Shown: positions 1-8,774, numbered from the stretch's first letter. The stretch: DNA of 64,000 nucleotides from Sphingobacterium detergens (GCF_003610355.1 NZ_RAPY01000003.1:496001-560000), one strand, 5' to 3'. Translations and numbers: made by a program. The notes: generated from the sequence alone by a model not told the origin.

Positions 1-522
1 AAACTGCCCCATACCCACGGCTATCAGTGCAAAACGGACAATAATCAAAGAGGAAGCATCGTTCAGCAGACTCTCCCCTTCCAGGATTGCAGAAGTAGAT
101 TTTGGAACTTTCACAAACTTCATAATGGCCCCCGTACTGACCGCATCTGGCGGGGAAACAATACCCCCCAACAGAAATCCCATTGCGAGCGTGAAACCAG
201 GAATATAATGATTGGCAACTACCGCAACAGATAGTGCGGTGAAGAAAACCACCAAAAAGGCAAAACTTCCAATAATACGCCACCATTTCTTCATCTCCTT
301 ATACGAAATCGACCATGCAGCCTCACATAGCAAGGGTGGAAGGAAAATCAGAAAAATAACATCCGGGTCGATCGTAACAACGGGTAATGTTGGAATAAAA
401 CTGACAATCAAGCCCGCCAAAACCAGTAAAATGGGATAAGCAACCCGAAGTTTCGTTGCCAGCATTTCAAGTAGAACGATGGCCGTAATCATGGCGATAA
501 ATAGCGGGAACAAGTTATGCAT
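1..522 (-). CDS. CPA1-type sodium (cation)/proton antiporter, N-terminal part (cut by window edge)
   Basis: The visible 174 residues are the N-terminal third of an inner-membrane monovalent cation/proton antiporter of the NhaP/CPA1 type; the rest lies beyond base 1. Several hydrophobic helices are visible. The family signature appears as GGIVSPPDAVSTGAIMK followed about 15 residues later by ILEGESLLNDASSL, the region that in CPA1 proteins carries the ion-binding Asp and the conserved ESLLND loop. The start is the ATG at 522-520. It is transcribed away from the MocR-type regulator gene pair, which shares its upstream region. Family call is secure; the ion (sodium, potassium or both) cannot be read from the sequence. 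Confidence 0.88.
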   Translation of the reverse strand, partial: MHNLFPLFIAMITAIVLLEMLATKLRVAYPILLVLAGLIVSFIPTLPVVTIDPDVIFLIFLPPLLCEAAWSISYKEMKKWWRIIGSFAFLVVFFTALSVAVVANHYIPGFTLAMGFLLGGIVSPPDAVSTGAIMKFVKVPKSTSAILEGESLLNDASSLIIVRFALIAVGMGQF

Positions 523-628
523 AGGCTGTCATAATTTATTGGTCTTGAGACATATCATTAACTCTTGTAAATATCTTAAATGGAAATTAAAAACCACCAA
601 CTCCCGGTCATATTTTTTACTTTTTCAT

Positions 629-678
629 CTGTACCCTAGTTTTACCCTAATTCTGTACCTCAAATTCGGCCTGTACCC
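629..678. promoter_or_regulatory. Three direct repeats CTGTACCY, candidate MocR operator
   Basis: CTGTACCC occurs at 629-636 and 671-678 and CTGTACCT at 653-660, with a partial TTTACCC at 641-647. The start-to-start distances are 24 and 18 bases. They lie between the divergent antiporter gene and the 709/1080 gene pair. MocR/PdxR regulators commonly bind direct repeats in front of their own and a divergent gene, so these are plausible sites for the regulator encoded at 1080-2495. The binding itself is inference. Confidence 0.45.
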
Positions 679-708
679 TTCTTAAATTAGCAAAAAAGAT
701 TTATTGCC

Positions 709-1077
709 ATGTCGACTTCAACACATCAATCGTATTCCATCAGACAGGTTGATCTCTCTGATCTCTCCCTACTAAAAAAGGTTCAGTCCGAAGTGAGCAA
801 CAAAAACTTGCTGCACATGCCCTTTCTCTTGCTTGCGCAAAACGAAGAAATAGCAGCTGTTTCTTCTGCTACGGTCTCCGAAAACAACAGCCTTACTGTT
901 GAAATTTCTTATCAAACTGAAGTTTCGGAAGACTTATCAACGGTATTTAAGCGCAAAGCGCAGGCTTATTACGAACAACAACTTCTAAATATGTTTGGCG
1001 ACGAGGAAGCACTAAAAAGGGGAATCCGTCATTTCCATAATTGGGTAAATCCAAAGGGAAACAGTAAATTAGTATAA
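709..1077 (+). CDS. Unknown 122-residue protein upstream of MocR regulator
   Basis: I do not recognise this protein. It has no signal peptide or membrane helix and looks like a small soluble alpha/beta protein: a central stretch alternates hydrophobic residues (PFLLLAQNEEIAAVSS, then LTVEISYQTEV) and a helical C-terminal part is rich in charged and aromatic residues. It ends 2 bases before the start of the MocR regulator gene, so the two are almost certainly co-transcribed and perhaps translationally coupled. Three CTGTACC repeats lie in its upstream region. A role linked to the regulator is inference from position only. Confidence 0.7.
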   Translation: MSTSTHQSYSIRQVDLSDLSLLKKVQSEVSNKNLLHMPFLLLAQNEEIAAVSSATVSENNSLTVEISYQTEVSEDLSTVFKRKAQAYYEQQLLNMFGDEEALKRGIRHFHNWVNPKGNSKLV

Positions 1078-1079
1078 GT

Positions 1080-2495
1080 ATGGAGCAGCAACAATTGTAT
1101 AAAAAAATTGCAAACATCGTAGAGAACCAGATCAAAAATGGCTCTTTGACCTACGGTGACCGCCTTCCTTCTGTCCGTAGCGCACAAAAATTGTATAATG
1201 TGAGCTTAAATACGGCAAAAAGCGCCTACATGGAACTCGAGAGCAGATCGCTGATTGAGTCTCGCCCCAAATCTGGCTTTTTTGTCAGTCTGGCCGGCCA
1301 ACGCCGGATGTCCATACCGTCGATCTCAACATTTAAGATTGACGAAAAGAAGCAAGATCCCGCGGCATTGATTGATAAAGTTTTTCACTCGTTGGAGGAT
1401 AAGGAAATTACGCGATTCTCTTTGGGACTGCCCAGTCCTTCTTTGCTCCCCATTCAAAAGCTCAATAAATGTATCCTGGAGACAGTACACGAACTGCACG
1501 ATTACGGCGATCAGTATGGACAGGTACAGGGTAGTCCGACTTTACGTAAAGAGATTGCCAAATGGTCGCTCGTACTGGAAGGAAAAATAAGCGACGAAGA
1601 TCTGATTATCACTTCGGGTGCCATGAATGCCATTTATAGCTGTCTCCGTGCGGTTACAAAACCCGGTTATACCATTGCCGTGGAAAGTCCCCTCTATTTT
1701 GGCTTTATTCAGGCATTTCAGGTATTGGGATTGAAGACAATTGAGATTCCGACACATCCCATTACAGGTATTGAACTGGACGCCCTGAAAAAAGTAATCC
1801 ATAAAATCGATGTATGCTGCTTTGTCTCCAATTTCAGCAATCCTTTGGGTGCGCTGATGCCCGATGAACATAAAAAAGAACTTGTCAAGCTCCTCGCTTT
1901 CCATCATATTCCCTTGATCGAAGATGATCTTTATGGAAATATTTATTTCGGAAGCTCAAGACCCAAGCCCTGTAAATACTTTGATGAGGAAGGCTTAGTC
2001 ATGTGGTGCGGATCTGTCACCAAAGTATTGGCGCCAAGTTTTCGGATCGGTTGGGTCGAACCGGGACAGTACAAAGACAAGATCCTCAAACAACGGCTGA
2101 TCCAGACCATCTCGCAGCCGGCTATTTATCAGGAAGCAGTGGCCAAGTTCCTTCAAATCGGAAGGTATGACCATCATCTCAACACCTTTAGAAAGAAGCT
2201 GTATAGCAATTACATCAATTTTAGAAACAGTATCGAGGCCCATTTTCCCGAGAACACCAAAATGTCACAGCCCGAAGGTGGTTTTGTGCTCTGGTTGGAA
2301 ATGGATCCAAAAATTGATTCTACGGTACTATACGATTATGCGCTAAAACAAAAATTGAGCTTTGCTCCAGGCCGAATGTTTACCCAACATGATCAATTCA
2401 AAAATTGTATCCGACTGAACTATGCCGTCGATTGGAACGAAAAGACAGCGAACGACCTAATGCGATTGGGCCGCTTTTTTAAAGCCGTCATCTAA
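1080..2495 (+). CDS. MocR-type (GntR N-domain, aminotransferase C-domain) transcriptional regulator
   Basis: Residues about 1-70 form a GntR winged helix (GDRLPSVRSAQKLYNVS, then YMELESRSLIESRPKSGFFV). Residues about 105-471 form a fold-type I aminotransferase domain. The PLP-binding lysine is K315 in GSVTKVLAPSFRIGW and the PLP-ring aspartate region is EDDLYG at 281-286. The length of 471 fits MocR/PdxR regulators, which use PLP or amino-acid-PLP adducts as effector and bind direct repeats. The start ATG is 3 bases after the stop of the upstream small gene. It could regulate itself and the divergent antiporter; no pdx gene is nearby, so the name pdxR is not justified. Confidence 0.9.
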   Translation: MEQQQLYKKIANIVENQIKNGSLTYGDRLPSVRSAQKLYNVSLNTAKSAYMELESRSLIESRPKSGFFVSLAGQRRMSIPSISTFKIDEKKQDPAALIDKVFHSLEDKEITRFSLGLPSPSLLPIQKLNKCILETVHELHDYGDQYGQVQGSPTLRKEIAKWSLVLEGKISDEDLIITSGAMNAIYSCLRAVTKPGYTIAVESPLYFGFIQAFQVLGLKTIEIPTHPITGIELDALKKVIHKIDVCCFVSNFSNPLGALMPDEHKKELVKLLAFHHIPLIEDDLYGNIYFGSSRPKPCKYFDEEGLVMWCGSVTKVLAPSFRIGWVEPGQYKDKILKQRLIQTISQPAIYQEAVAKFLQIGRYDHHLNTFRKKLYSNYINFRNSIEAHFPENTKMSQPEGGFVLWLEMDPKIDSTVLYDYALKQKLSFAPGRMFTQHDQFKNCIRLNYAVDWNEKTANDLMRLGRFFKAVI

Positions 2496-2499
2496 TCGG

Positions 2500-3282
2500 T
2501 TAATCCCAGTCAACCTCATCATCGTGACTTGGTAAAATAGGCGGTGGCAGTTTATCAGATTTTTCTTCGGGGAATATCGTATGCTTACCTCTACGGATCA
2601 GGAGCGCATCGAAAATTTCACCAGTCATCAAGGTCCCACCGTTGGACATAAATTCTTCACGCCCATCAGGGGTCGTCAACCAACACCTAACTGTCGCTAG
2701 GCATAAAATAACAGCATCTTTGCAGTCCTCCAGTGCAAAAGTAATTCCACGATTCACTTTGTGATCTTCTTTTCTTAGCTCCAAGGTTTTACTGCTATGG
2801 TAAAATATAGTATTGCGATCATCTAGTTTAATCACCACACAATATATTTTTATGTCTATTTTAACTAGTCTTTCATGGATTAATTCAAATTTACGGATAC
2901 CCACCAAATGGAGCTGAACCTGAACTTGTTGCTGGGCTTCATCAAAATGTACGACTGGGTGATTCATAAAGAAATTGTTCCAACTGACCCGTTTGGAATA
3001 CCGAAAACCTTTCAAGGGGATTACTGATCCATACCCGAGCCGTAAGCTCCCGAGATCGTGCTCCCGATCATTACGTACGGCCTCATATAGTACATTTTGT
3101 AACCGTAAATAGGTACTACGCTCACAGGCGACTCGTAAAATCGATTTTAAAATCTGATACAATCGGCTCGCCAAATTACAGTTGTACGTAAAATCAAGCC
3201 CTGTTAACTTGCTATTTTCACTCAGCTCATAAGCGTCCCCTCGCTTGCGTTCTTTTTTACTCTTGCCGGAAGATTTTCTCAT
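2500..3282 (-). CDS. Conserved hypothetical protein, 260 residues
   Basis: I do not recognise the family. The protein begins with a very basic stretch (MRKSSGKSKKERKRGD), has no signal peptide or membrane segment, and its middle part alternates short beta-like segments (VQVQLHLVGI, IKIYCVVIKL) suggestive of a beta-sandwich. The tail is acidic and proline-rich (PPPILPSHDDEVDWD). It converges on the MocR regulator with only 4 bases between stop codons, so no separate terminator fits there. Its upstream side is the repeat-rich gap at 3283-3963. Expression is plausible because the frame is long and intact, but function is unknown. Confidence 0.65.
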   Translation of the reverse strand: MRKSSGKSKKERKRGDAYELSENSKLTGLDFTYNCNLASRLYQILKSILRVACERSTYLRLQNVLYEAVRNDREHDLGSLRLGYGSVIPLKGFRYSKRVSWNNFFMNHPVVHFDEAQQQVQVQLHLVGIRKFELIHERLVKIDIKIYCVVIKLDDRNTIFYHSSKTLELRKEDHKVNRGITFALEDCKDAVILCLATVRCWLTTPDGREEFMSNGGTLMTGEIFDALLIRRGKHTIFPEEKSDKLPPPILPSHDDEVDWD

Positions 3283-3383
3283 CCCATTAAGTTAAATTGG
3301 TATACTTTAAAAATACAATAATCGTATGAATTAAACAACACTCCCTTTAACAACACATACGACCAAGATAGCTAAGATCCATA

Positions 3384-3430
3384 AAGTCCCTTCAACTCCC
3401 TTAAAGTCCCCTCAAGTCCGTTCAAGTGCC
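3384..3430. repeat. Ten-base tandem repeat, five degenerate copies
   Basis: Units related to AAGTCCCTTC start at 3384, 3394, 3404, 3414 and 3424, exactly ten bases apart, each with one to three differences. The array sits about 100 bases upstream of the unknown gene 2500-3282. The ten-base period would place each unit on the same DNA face, which suits either a protein-binding array or simple slippage. Confidence 0.75.
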
Positions 3431-3753
3431 AACAACATTCGAGTACGCTCCGTACATGCTTCGCCCCAACCTTGGGACTGCCTCGGTAATGGCTTGACAT
3501 TTGGTCGATTCAGCTTCGGTCAATCATCGACAGCAGGGCAAACAACAGTCGAAGAACAGTCAAACCAAACCCGACGTTGTCCCAACGCAGTCCCGAAGCA
3601 GTCGCAACGCCCACCCGAAGGATCTCCGAACAACTATCGAACAAGGGGCAACAGATCAGCGAAAACGCGCTACCCGTCCAGTATCGTAGCTCCTCCCAAA
3701 TTGTATAAGGCGAAAAGTACTTTATTAGCGCTTTAGCGGTATCTTATATATGT

Positions 3754-3782
3754 GAGGGGCTGCTTTATTCAAGCAGCCCCTC
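3754..3782. other. Strong 12-bp hairpin without a clear T-run
   Basis: GAGGGGCTGCTT at 3754-3765 pairs perfectly with AAGCAGCCCCTC at 3771-3782 around a five-base loop. Neither side is followed by a convincing run of T, so it is a weaker terminator candidate than the hairpin at 3937-3959. It may be a leftover terminator or a barrier structure. Confidence 0.6.
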
Positions 3783-3936
3783 AAATATATTTTATAACAC
3801 GTAATCTATAGGTACCCAACGACATGCAATATATGACTTGAAATTATATCTTTTGCCCTAAGTATTTCTGCTTTTAGGTGCGAAATCTTAGCGTATAAAA
3901 TAGCAAAAAGGGCTTTTTAAAGTCCCCCAAATAATA

Positions 3937-3959
3937 AAGGCGTCCTTTTAGGACGCCTT
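3937..3959 (-). terminator. Terminator of the metal-uptake operon
   Basis: AAGGCGTCC (3937-3945) and GGACGCCTT (3951-3959) form a 9-bp stem with a five-base loop, starting 4 bases after the stop of the PepSY gene in its direction of transcription. The tract beyond it on that strand is T-rich. Confidence 0.75.
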
Positions 3960-3963
3960 CTAA

Positions 3964-5610
3964 TTACTGAATTTTTTGAAAGAATTTTTTTGTCTTATAG
4001 AAGGCCAATAGTCCGATGATACCAATCATCAACCAAAGAAAATCGACAATAAATAAATCACGTTGACCGTCAACAAATGTTTTCCAAAGCCAATTATGTG
4101 TCACCAGACCATTGGCTATCGGAACGATAAATGCAAGGATACTTCCAACCAATAGCGTTTCGCGATTTGTCCTTCTTATACTGCGACGAATGATATAGTA
4201 AAGTGACAGCAGCAACCATGCGTAAAAATAGACCCGATAAATAAAGTCCTGATCAACTTTAGGACTGACTTTGATCGCAATAAATGTAATCGCTGTAACC
4301 GGGAGCATCGTCAAACATATCGCCGTAAAAACATTAGCAGCCCAAAAGTTGAATTTGCGTTTTCTTGGAATGACATTGTTTTTATCCCGTGCAACCAACC
4401 AGATCAGAATTCCTGAAATAATAACCAGACAGCCCATTACTCCCAAGATAAAATAGACCATTTTGAGCGGATATCCACCATAGTCGCCATAATGCAAACG
4501 GTAGATAATACTGCGGACATAGTCCCCATAGCTCGCCCCTGTTAAGGGTGATTTCTCTTCTACAATTTTATTATCGGCCACCTTCACGGTCAATATTCCA
4601 GATCCGGCAAAGCTGCTGTTAAAATGCGGCTCAAGCTCCATGATAACATGCATATTTGAATCCGCATAGTTTTTTACGACAATACGCAGGAACTCACTTT
4701 CTGGCCACTTTGTCTTTGCCATATCCAAGAAAGGAGCGATTTTCACATCCTTGTTTAGAGATTTATAGCTATACGCGTAGTCCTCCTTAGCGGATACACC
4801 AATATCCTGATACATTTTCTGCTGGTCACCATCGTACAGCAATTTGCTGAAAGGCAATGCCAAAACTGAATTAACAATCAGAAATGTACCTGTAACGGCA
4901 AAAATAAACTGAAAAGGGAACCCAATCACCCCTAGGGCGGTGTGCATATCTGTCCAGACAGTCTTCCATTTGCTGAATGGCCTAAACACGAAAAAGTTCG
5001 ACACTAATTTGTCCCAATGCAATAATAGCCCTGTTATCAATGCAAATAAAAAGATAAAGGCTGTAATTCCGGCAACGAGGTATCCGAACGGCGCTATTCC
5101 TACGCTAATGGGTACTTGATTGAGTTGGGCCAGAAAATGTAAGCGGAATAAAAACTCGCCCATATCATAGTTCTGCGCATAGTCTCCTACTTTTTGATTG
5201 ACAAAATTATAGGTGAAATTTTTCGAATCATCATCTCCACCTCTCCTTCTCCGGCCTTTCTTTTTTTCCGCTTTCTGTTCAGGCGTAATCTTGGATAGAT
5301 TTTCCTTATTGAGTATCGTGTCGTTTGACGCGGTGTACCCCACATAAGCAGAAGTCCCCTCCCGGTGCATATAGAAGTTGATATCACGCCCATGGAGGTT
5401 GGCTTCACCCTTTAGAGAATCCAGAAGCTTGTCAAAGCTCTGATGGTTTTCCTTGTATGTTTTGTACGACGCATTATTTTGCCAGGCTGCAATCTCATTT
5501 CTAAAAAATGCAAAGGAACCTGCAAAAAATATCACGTACAGGAGCGCACAGATGATAATGCCACTGATGGTATGGGTATTAAAATAGATATTGTAATTTC
5601 TGTTGTTCAT
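3964..5610 (-). CDS. PepSY-associated membrane protein, probable siderophore/iron reductase component
   Basis: The 548-residue inner-membrane protein has the PepSY-TM layout: an N-terminal helix (about 13-35), a periplasmic region, a helix pair after about residue 170, a second periplasmic PepSY region and C-terminal helices. Residues about 113-127 hold a basic-then-acidic run (KKGRRRRGGDDD). Proteins of this family (FoxB-like) sit beside TonB-dependent siderophore receptors and are thought to reduce ferric siderophores in the periplasm or inner membrane. Here it is the last gene of an operon with such a receptor, 6 bases after the 92-residue membrane protein. Iron as substrate is inferred from family and context. 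Confidence 0.85.
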   Translation of the reverse strand: MNNRNYNIYFNTHTISGIIICALLYVIFFAGSFAFFRNEIAAWQNNASYKTYKENHQSFDKLLDSLKGEANLHGRDINFYMHREGTSAYVGYTASNDTILNKENLSKITPEQKAEKKKGRRRRGGDDDSKNFTYNFVNQKVGDYAQNYDMGEFLFRLHFLAQLNQVPISVGIAPFGYLVAGITAFIFLFALITGLLLHWDKLVSNFFVFRPFSKWKTVWTDMHTALGVIGFPFQFIFAVTGTFLIVNSVLALPFSKLLYDGDQQKMYQDIGVSAKEDYAYSYKSLNKDVKIAPFLDMAKTKWPESEFLRIVVKNYADSNMHVIMELEPHFNSSFAGSGILTVKVADNKIVEEKSPLTGASYGDYVRSIIYRLHYGDYGGYPLKMVYFILGVMGCLVIISGILIWLVARDKNNVIPRKRKFNFWAANVFTAICLTMLPVTAITFIAIKVSPKVDQDFIYRVYFYAWLLLSLYYIIRRSIRRTNRETLLVGSILAFIVPIANGLVTHNWLWKTFVDGQRDLFIVDFLWLMIGIIGLLAFYKTKKFFQKIQ

Positions 5611-5616
5611 GATTGA

Positions 5617-5895
5617 TTACATCTTTAACAAATAAGGCAACGAAAAAACCGCCGCCAAGAGTAAATAAATTCCCCATATTTTCCATCCGCTTTTGGAAAG
5701 AAAAGCCAGGAGCATCAGAACCGCCCAAAGTAGATAACCTGTAAATCCGGCAGTCATCACAACATCTCTTTTCTCAAAAATGTTAGTCAACAATACATGA
5801 AAAGAGAGCATAACAACATAACCGCCGATAAATCCGGCCGTAATCTTCAGGAATCGTTGCAAGGGCGAACTCAGGTATTTTTTATTTGCTGGCAT
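5617..5895 (-). CDS. Small membrane protein, DUF3649-like
   Basis: This 92-residue protein has three hydrophobic helices (about 15-36, 46-64, 70-90) and a short charged N-terminus. Size, topology and position between a DUF3325-like protein and a PepSY protein match the small DUF3649 proteins of iron-uptake operons, in which these three families recur with a TonB-dependent receptor. The domain assignment rests on context more than on a motif I can point to. It is spaced 10 bases from the upstream gene and 6 from the downstream gene. Confidence 0.7.
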   Translation of the reverse strand: MPANKKYLSSPLQRFLKITAGFIGGYVVMLSFHVLLTNIFEKRDVVMTAGFTGYLLWAVLMLLAFLSKSGWKIWGIYLLLAAVFSLPYLLKM

Positions 5896-5905
5896 AAGAA
5901 ATCAA

Positions 5906-6238
5906 TTAGGATATCAAAAATTCAACACAGAGACTGACGGCATACAATCCGAGAACTTGGTACCCTGTTAAATAACGGTAAGGGTTCAATAAAACGACAA
6001 GACTCATCATGCACATGACATAGGCAAAAAAAGCAAAGAATCCAGCACCAAAACCCTGTACATAAAGGATTACCGCAAATGGTAAAAGTAGCAGACCAAT
6101 ACTCAAGATACGCACAGACTGAGTCTGCGCGCAAAGCTTTTTCAACCACTCGGATCTATGCTGGAACTTCACTTTTTTGCTGCTGTTGTAAAAGAGGTAA
6201 GCGCCAATAAGTATAATTATTAAAAGTGTGCTATACAT
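5906..6238 (-). CDS. Small membrane protein, DUF3325-like
   Basis: The 110-residue protein carries an N-terminal helix (YSTLLIIILIGAYLFY), a basic loop, then three further hydrophobic helices including the small-residue motif GFGAGFFAFFAYVM and an LLNPYRY segment resembling the C-terminal part of DUF3325 proteins. It lies between the receptor gene (30 bases upstream) and the DUF3649-like gene, as expected for this conserved iron-uptake gene order. Its biochemical role is unknown; a helper role for the PepSY protein in the inner membrane is the usual guess. Confidence 0.7.
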   Translation of the reverse strand: MYSTLLIIILIGAYLFYNSSKKVKFQHRSEWLKKLCAQTQSVRILSIGLLLLPFAVILYVQGFGAGFFAFFAYVMCMMSLVVLLNPYRYLTGYQVLGLYAVSLCVEFLIS

Positions 6239-6268
6239 CGTATAAATGATTTATATAGAATCGCTTAA

Positions 6269-8704
6269 TTAAAACTTGTAGGTTACACCTAGACGGAAGT
6301 TGCGTCGTTCTTCAACAATATAAGTGTAGTAAGCAACGCTTTCCGTAATCTTTGCATTTCTCCCTCCTGTCGAACCTGAAGTCATTAGCTTCCGGTTGTC
6401 GAGTACATTGTTGACCATCAACGAAACATTATACCTCTTATACTGGTAACTAATACCAGCATCATTGCGTAGGTAGTTCTTGAAATTAGACTCTTTCGTC
6501 GTGCCAATAGCGCGGTCAAACATACCCTGTACACTACCTATAAAACCTAGTCCTTTCAATGGTCCTTGCTGTAGACGATAGGTTACCCATGCATTTGCTG
6601 TATGTTTTGCCGTATTAGGAGTGATATTTCCTACGTTCTCTGCTCTTGTATCCTTGGAGACTTTCGAATCCGTCAATGCATAGTTTGCATTGACATTTAA
6701 ACCTTTCACAATTTCACCGGTGATATCAAATTCTATACCTCTTGTTTTTGTCTCACCCAATTGTATTTGAAATGTAGTATTACCCACAACATGAGAAGGA
6801 TCCGGATCGGGAACGGTCGCATTTTTTCGTTTGATTTGGTAAGCACTTAATGTAGAAATCCATTTTCCGCCAGCCCATTCCTTCTTCACCCCAGCTTCCA
6901 TGCTGTTACCGCGTATAGGCTTGAAAGCATTGCCTTCCCAGTCGGTTCCCGCGACAGGTACGAAGGACTGATCGAACAGGGCATAAACACTTGTTGAAGG
7001 AGTCACCAAATAGTTTAATCCCACACGTGGGCTCCATACCTTATCTTTTGTAGGATCTGCATCTGTTTTTGAAACCACACTGGATGAGGTAAAACGTAAT
7101 CCCAAAGATAATTTCAGGCGCTCACTTAAGAAAGCCATTTCGTCATGGACATAGAAGGAAGTATATGATGAGTTTGTAATATACGTTTGGCTCTTTGCCC
7201 GTTCCTTAATGCTCAATGAACGGTCAGCTTCTGGGAAAACGGATTCCGGAATGCCATAAACGGGATTATAGACATTTAACGGATCCCAGGGGATCACACT
7301 CAATTTTGTAATGGGGTCCTCGGGCAGCAAACTTCTAAAATCACCCCAGAATTTTTTATTACCATAATCCACTCCGGCCAAAATCCGATGTCTGATATTT
7401 CCCGTGCGCTCTTCCCCATTAAAAGAGAACTGTCCAAATTTATTTTCGCCATGCTCATCGGCGATACTATAAGTACGTGGCATATTGCCTTCGGCAGTCA
7501 TATAAGCCAACCAGGTACTGGTTGCTTTCATATCGAAATTAAAATAAGCGGCTTGCGCATGGAATTTCCACTTTTGGCTAAGTTTTCGATCAAAATAAAG
7601 ATAGGCGCTATGATCTCGCAGTTTACCGGGTTTCATCCCTGGATCACCATAGAAAAAGTCGTTGGCAATACCTGGGTCAGCAAAACCCTTTGGTGAGAAC
7701 GTATAGTTTCCATTGGTCAAATAAGACGATCCCTGGAAAGTATACTCGGCTGTTATCGCCGTCAGCGAATCGATATTATAAGTCAACACCGGAGCGATGA
7801 CAAGACGATCACTATTATTGTATTTGGTAAAGAACTTTTTTTTCTGACCTGCAACGTTCAGGCGGTAAATCAATTTATTGCTTTTGGTAATCTTTCCATC
7901 CAAATCGACAGCGCCGCGGTATAGATCAAAACTTCCGGTATTGAGTGTCACGGATCCTTTGGTATGGCCTGTTGGTTTTTTGGTGACAACATTGTAGAAA
8001 CCTCCCGGCTCACCACTAGCAAGCATAAAACCCGCTGGACCTTTGACAAACTCGATACGTTCGATCATGGATACATCCTCTGCGGTAGGTCCCCATGAAG
8101 CCTCGATATTCATACCATTACGGAAAGCAGGGATCTTGGATCCGCGCATGCGAATATTGGCGTATTGATTGTCCCAGTGTCCCTGACGTGTTGCACCGCT
8201 GATATTACGTGTGATGCCATCAACAATGTCGAAAACCTGTTGATCGGCCATCAGATCTGAAGAAACTACCTGGATATTTTGCGGCAGCTCCAAAATAGGT
8301 GTCTTTAAACGTAGTGATCCGGATATGCTGTCGAATTTATAGTTCTGATAATATTTTCCATAAACGGCAACCTCATCGATAGACTCAGACTGGTTGCTGA
8401 GCTTAATCTGTCCCAGACGACTGTCTTCTCCATTAAGGACTGCTGTTATCGTATGTTTGCTGTAACCAAATGCTTTGATCTCGATCGTATAAGTATTCGG
8501 AGCAAGTTTATAAAAAGTAAAGTGTCCCTCACTATCGGTACTGGTAGTCACACCTGTATTCGATAGTTTAATTGTTGCACCCGAAATAGGTTCGGATTTT
8601 TCATTGACAAGGATACCGTCAATCTTCAATTTGCTCTGCGCCTGCGCCACAGAAAAAACTGAGCTGATCATCGGAATGGCTAGAAAGGATAAAGTTTTAT
8701 TCAT
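6269..8704 (-). CDS. TonB-dependent siderophore receptor with carboxypeptidase-like N-domain
   Basis: The protein imports a ligand, probably a ferric siderophore, across the outer membrane. Residues 1-22 are a signal peptide; about 25-110 form a CarboxypepD_reg-like domain (KIDGILVNEKSEPISGATIKL); about 120-245 are the plug (IQVVSSDLMADQQVFDIVDGI, later FVKGPAGFMLASGEPGGFYNVVTKKP); the remainder is the beta-barrel, ending in the aromatic residue typical of outer-membrane proteins (LGVTYKF). The length of 811 fits FhuA/FecA-type receptors with the extra N-domain found in Bacteroidota. No long N-terminal signalling domain is present, so it is not obviously coupled to an anti-sigma factor. Confidence 0.92.
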   Translation of the reverse strand: MNKTLSFLAIPMISSVFSVAQAQSKLKIDGILVNEKSEPISGATIKLSNTGVTTSTDSEGHFTFYKLAPNTYTIEIKAFGYSKHTITAVLNGEDSRLGQIKLSNQSESIDEVAVYGKYYQNYKFDSISGSLRLKTPILELPQNIQVVSSDLMADQQVFDIVDGITRNISGATRQGHWDNQYANIRMRGSKIPAFRNGMNIEASWGPTAEDVSMIERIEFVKGPAGFMLASGEPGGFYNVVTKKPTGHTKGSVTLNTGSFDLYRGAVDLDGKITKSNKLIYRLNVAGQKKKFFTKYNNSDRLVIAPVLTYNIDSLTAITAEYTFQGSSYLTNGNYTFSPKGFADPGIANDFFYGDPGMKPGKLRDHSAYLYFDRKLSQKWKFHAQAAYFNFDMKATSTWLAYMTAEGNMPRTYSIADEHGENKFGQFSFNGEERTGNIRHRILAGVDYGNKKFWGDFRSLLPEDPITKLSVIPWDPLNVYNPVYGIPESVFPEADRSLSIKERAKSQTYITNSSYTSFYVHDEMAFLSERLKLSLGLRFTSSSVVSKTDADPTKDKVWSPRVGLNYLVTPSTSVYALFDQSFVPVAGTDWEGNAFKPIRGNSMEAGVKKEWAGGKWISTLSAYQIKRKNATVPDPDPSHVVGNTTFQIQLGETKTRGIEFDITGEIVKGLNVNANYALTDSKVSKDTRAENVGNITPNTAKHTANAWVTYRLQQGPLKGLGFIGSVQGMFDRAIGTTKESNFKNYLRNDAGISYQYKRYNVSLMVNNVLDNRKLMTSGSTGGRNAKITESVAYYTYIVEERRNFRLGVTYKF

Positions 8705-8735
8705 GCGTATTTCACTGGTAGATATGTAATAAAGA

Positions 8736-8774
8736 ATGGATTCATTTTGAATGTGAGATTTAAAATGAATCCAT
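8736..8774 (-). promoter_or_regulatory. Intercistronic 13-bp hairpin between DUF4198 gene and receptor
   Basis: ATGGATTCATTTT (8736-8748) is perfectly complementary to AAAATGAATCCAT (8762-8774), giving 13 pairs with a 13-base loop in the 91-base gap between the DUF4198 gene and the receptor. It may stabilise a processed transcript end, attenuate read-through, or be a weak terminator. The pairing is seen directly; the role is inference. Confidence 0.65.

Larger units (their letters stand above)
3283..3963. other. Gene-poor gap with biased composition, decamer repeat and hairpins
   Basis: No convincing gene is visible in this 680-base gap. It holds a five-copy decamer repeat (3384-3430), a composition-biased stretch at about 3440-3680 rich in CAGTC and CAAC words that is accidentally open in two overlapping frames, a 12-bp hairpin at 3754-3782 and the terminator of the metal-uptake operon at 3937-3959. 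The open frames lack alternating hydrophobic structure and are rich in Ser, Gln, Arg, Pro and Thr, so I treat them as non-coding. Confidence 0.6.

Noticed and set aside
479..685. 68-codon open frame on the plus strand
   Set aside because: It overlaps the start of the antiporter gene on the other strand and the CTGTACC repeats; no coding signature.
1080..2495. Naming the MocR regulator PdxR
   Set aside because: No vitamin B6 synthesis gene (pdxS/pdxT) is adjacent, so specificity cannot be claimed.
3384..3430. CRISPR array
   Set aside because: Units are 10 bases with no spacers and no cas genes are nearby.
3494..3736. Two overlapping open frames of 80 and 62 codons
   Set aside because: Composition-biased DNA without hydrophobic core residues, promoter or family resemblance; overlapping frames are equally open.
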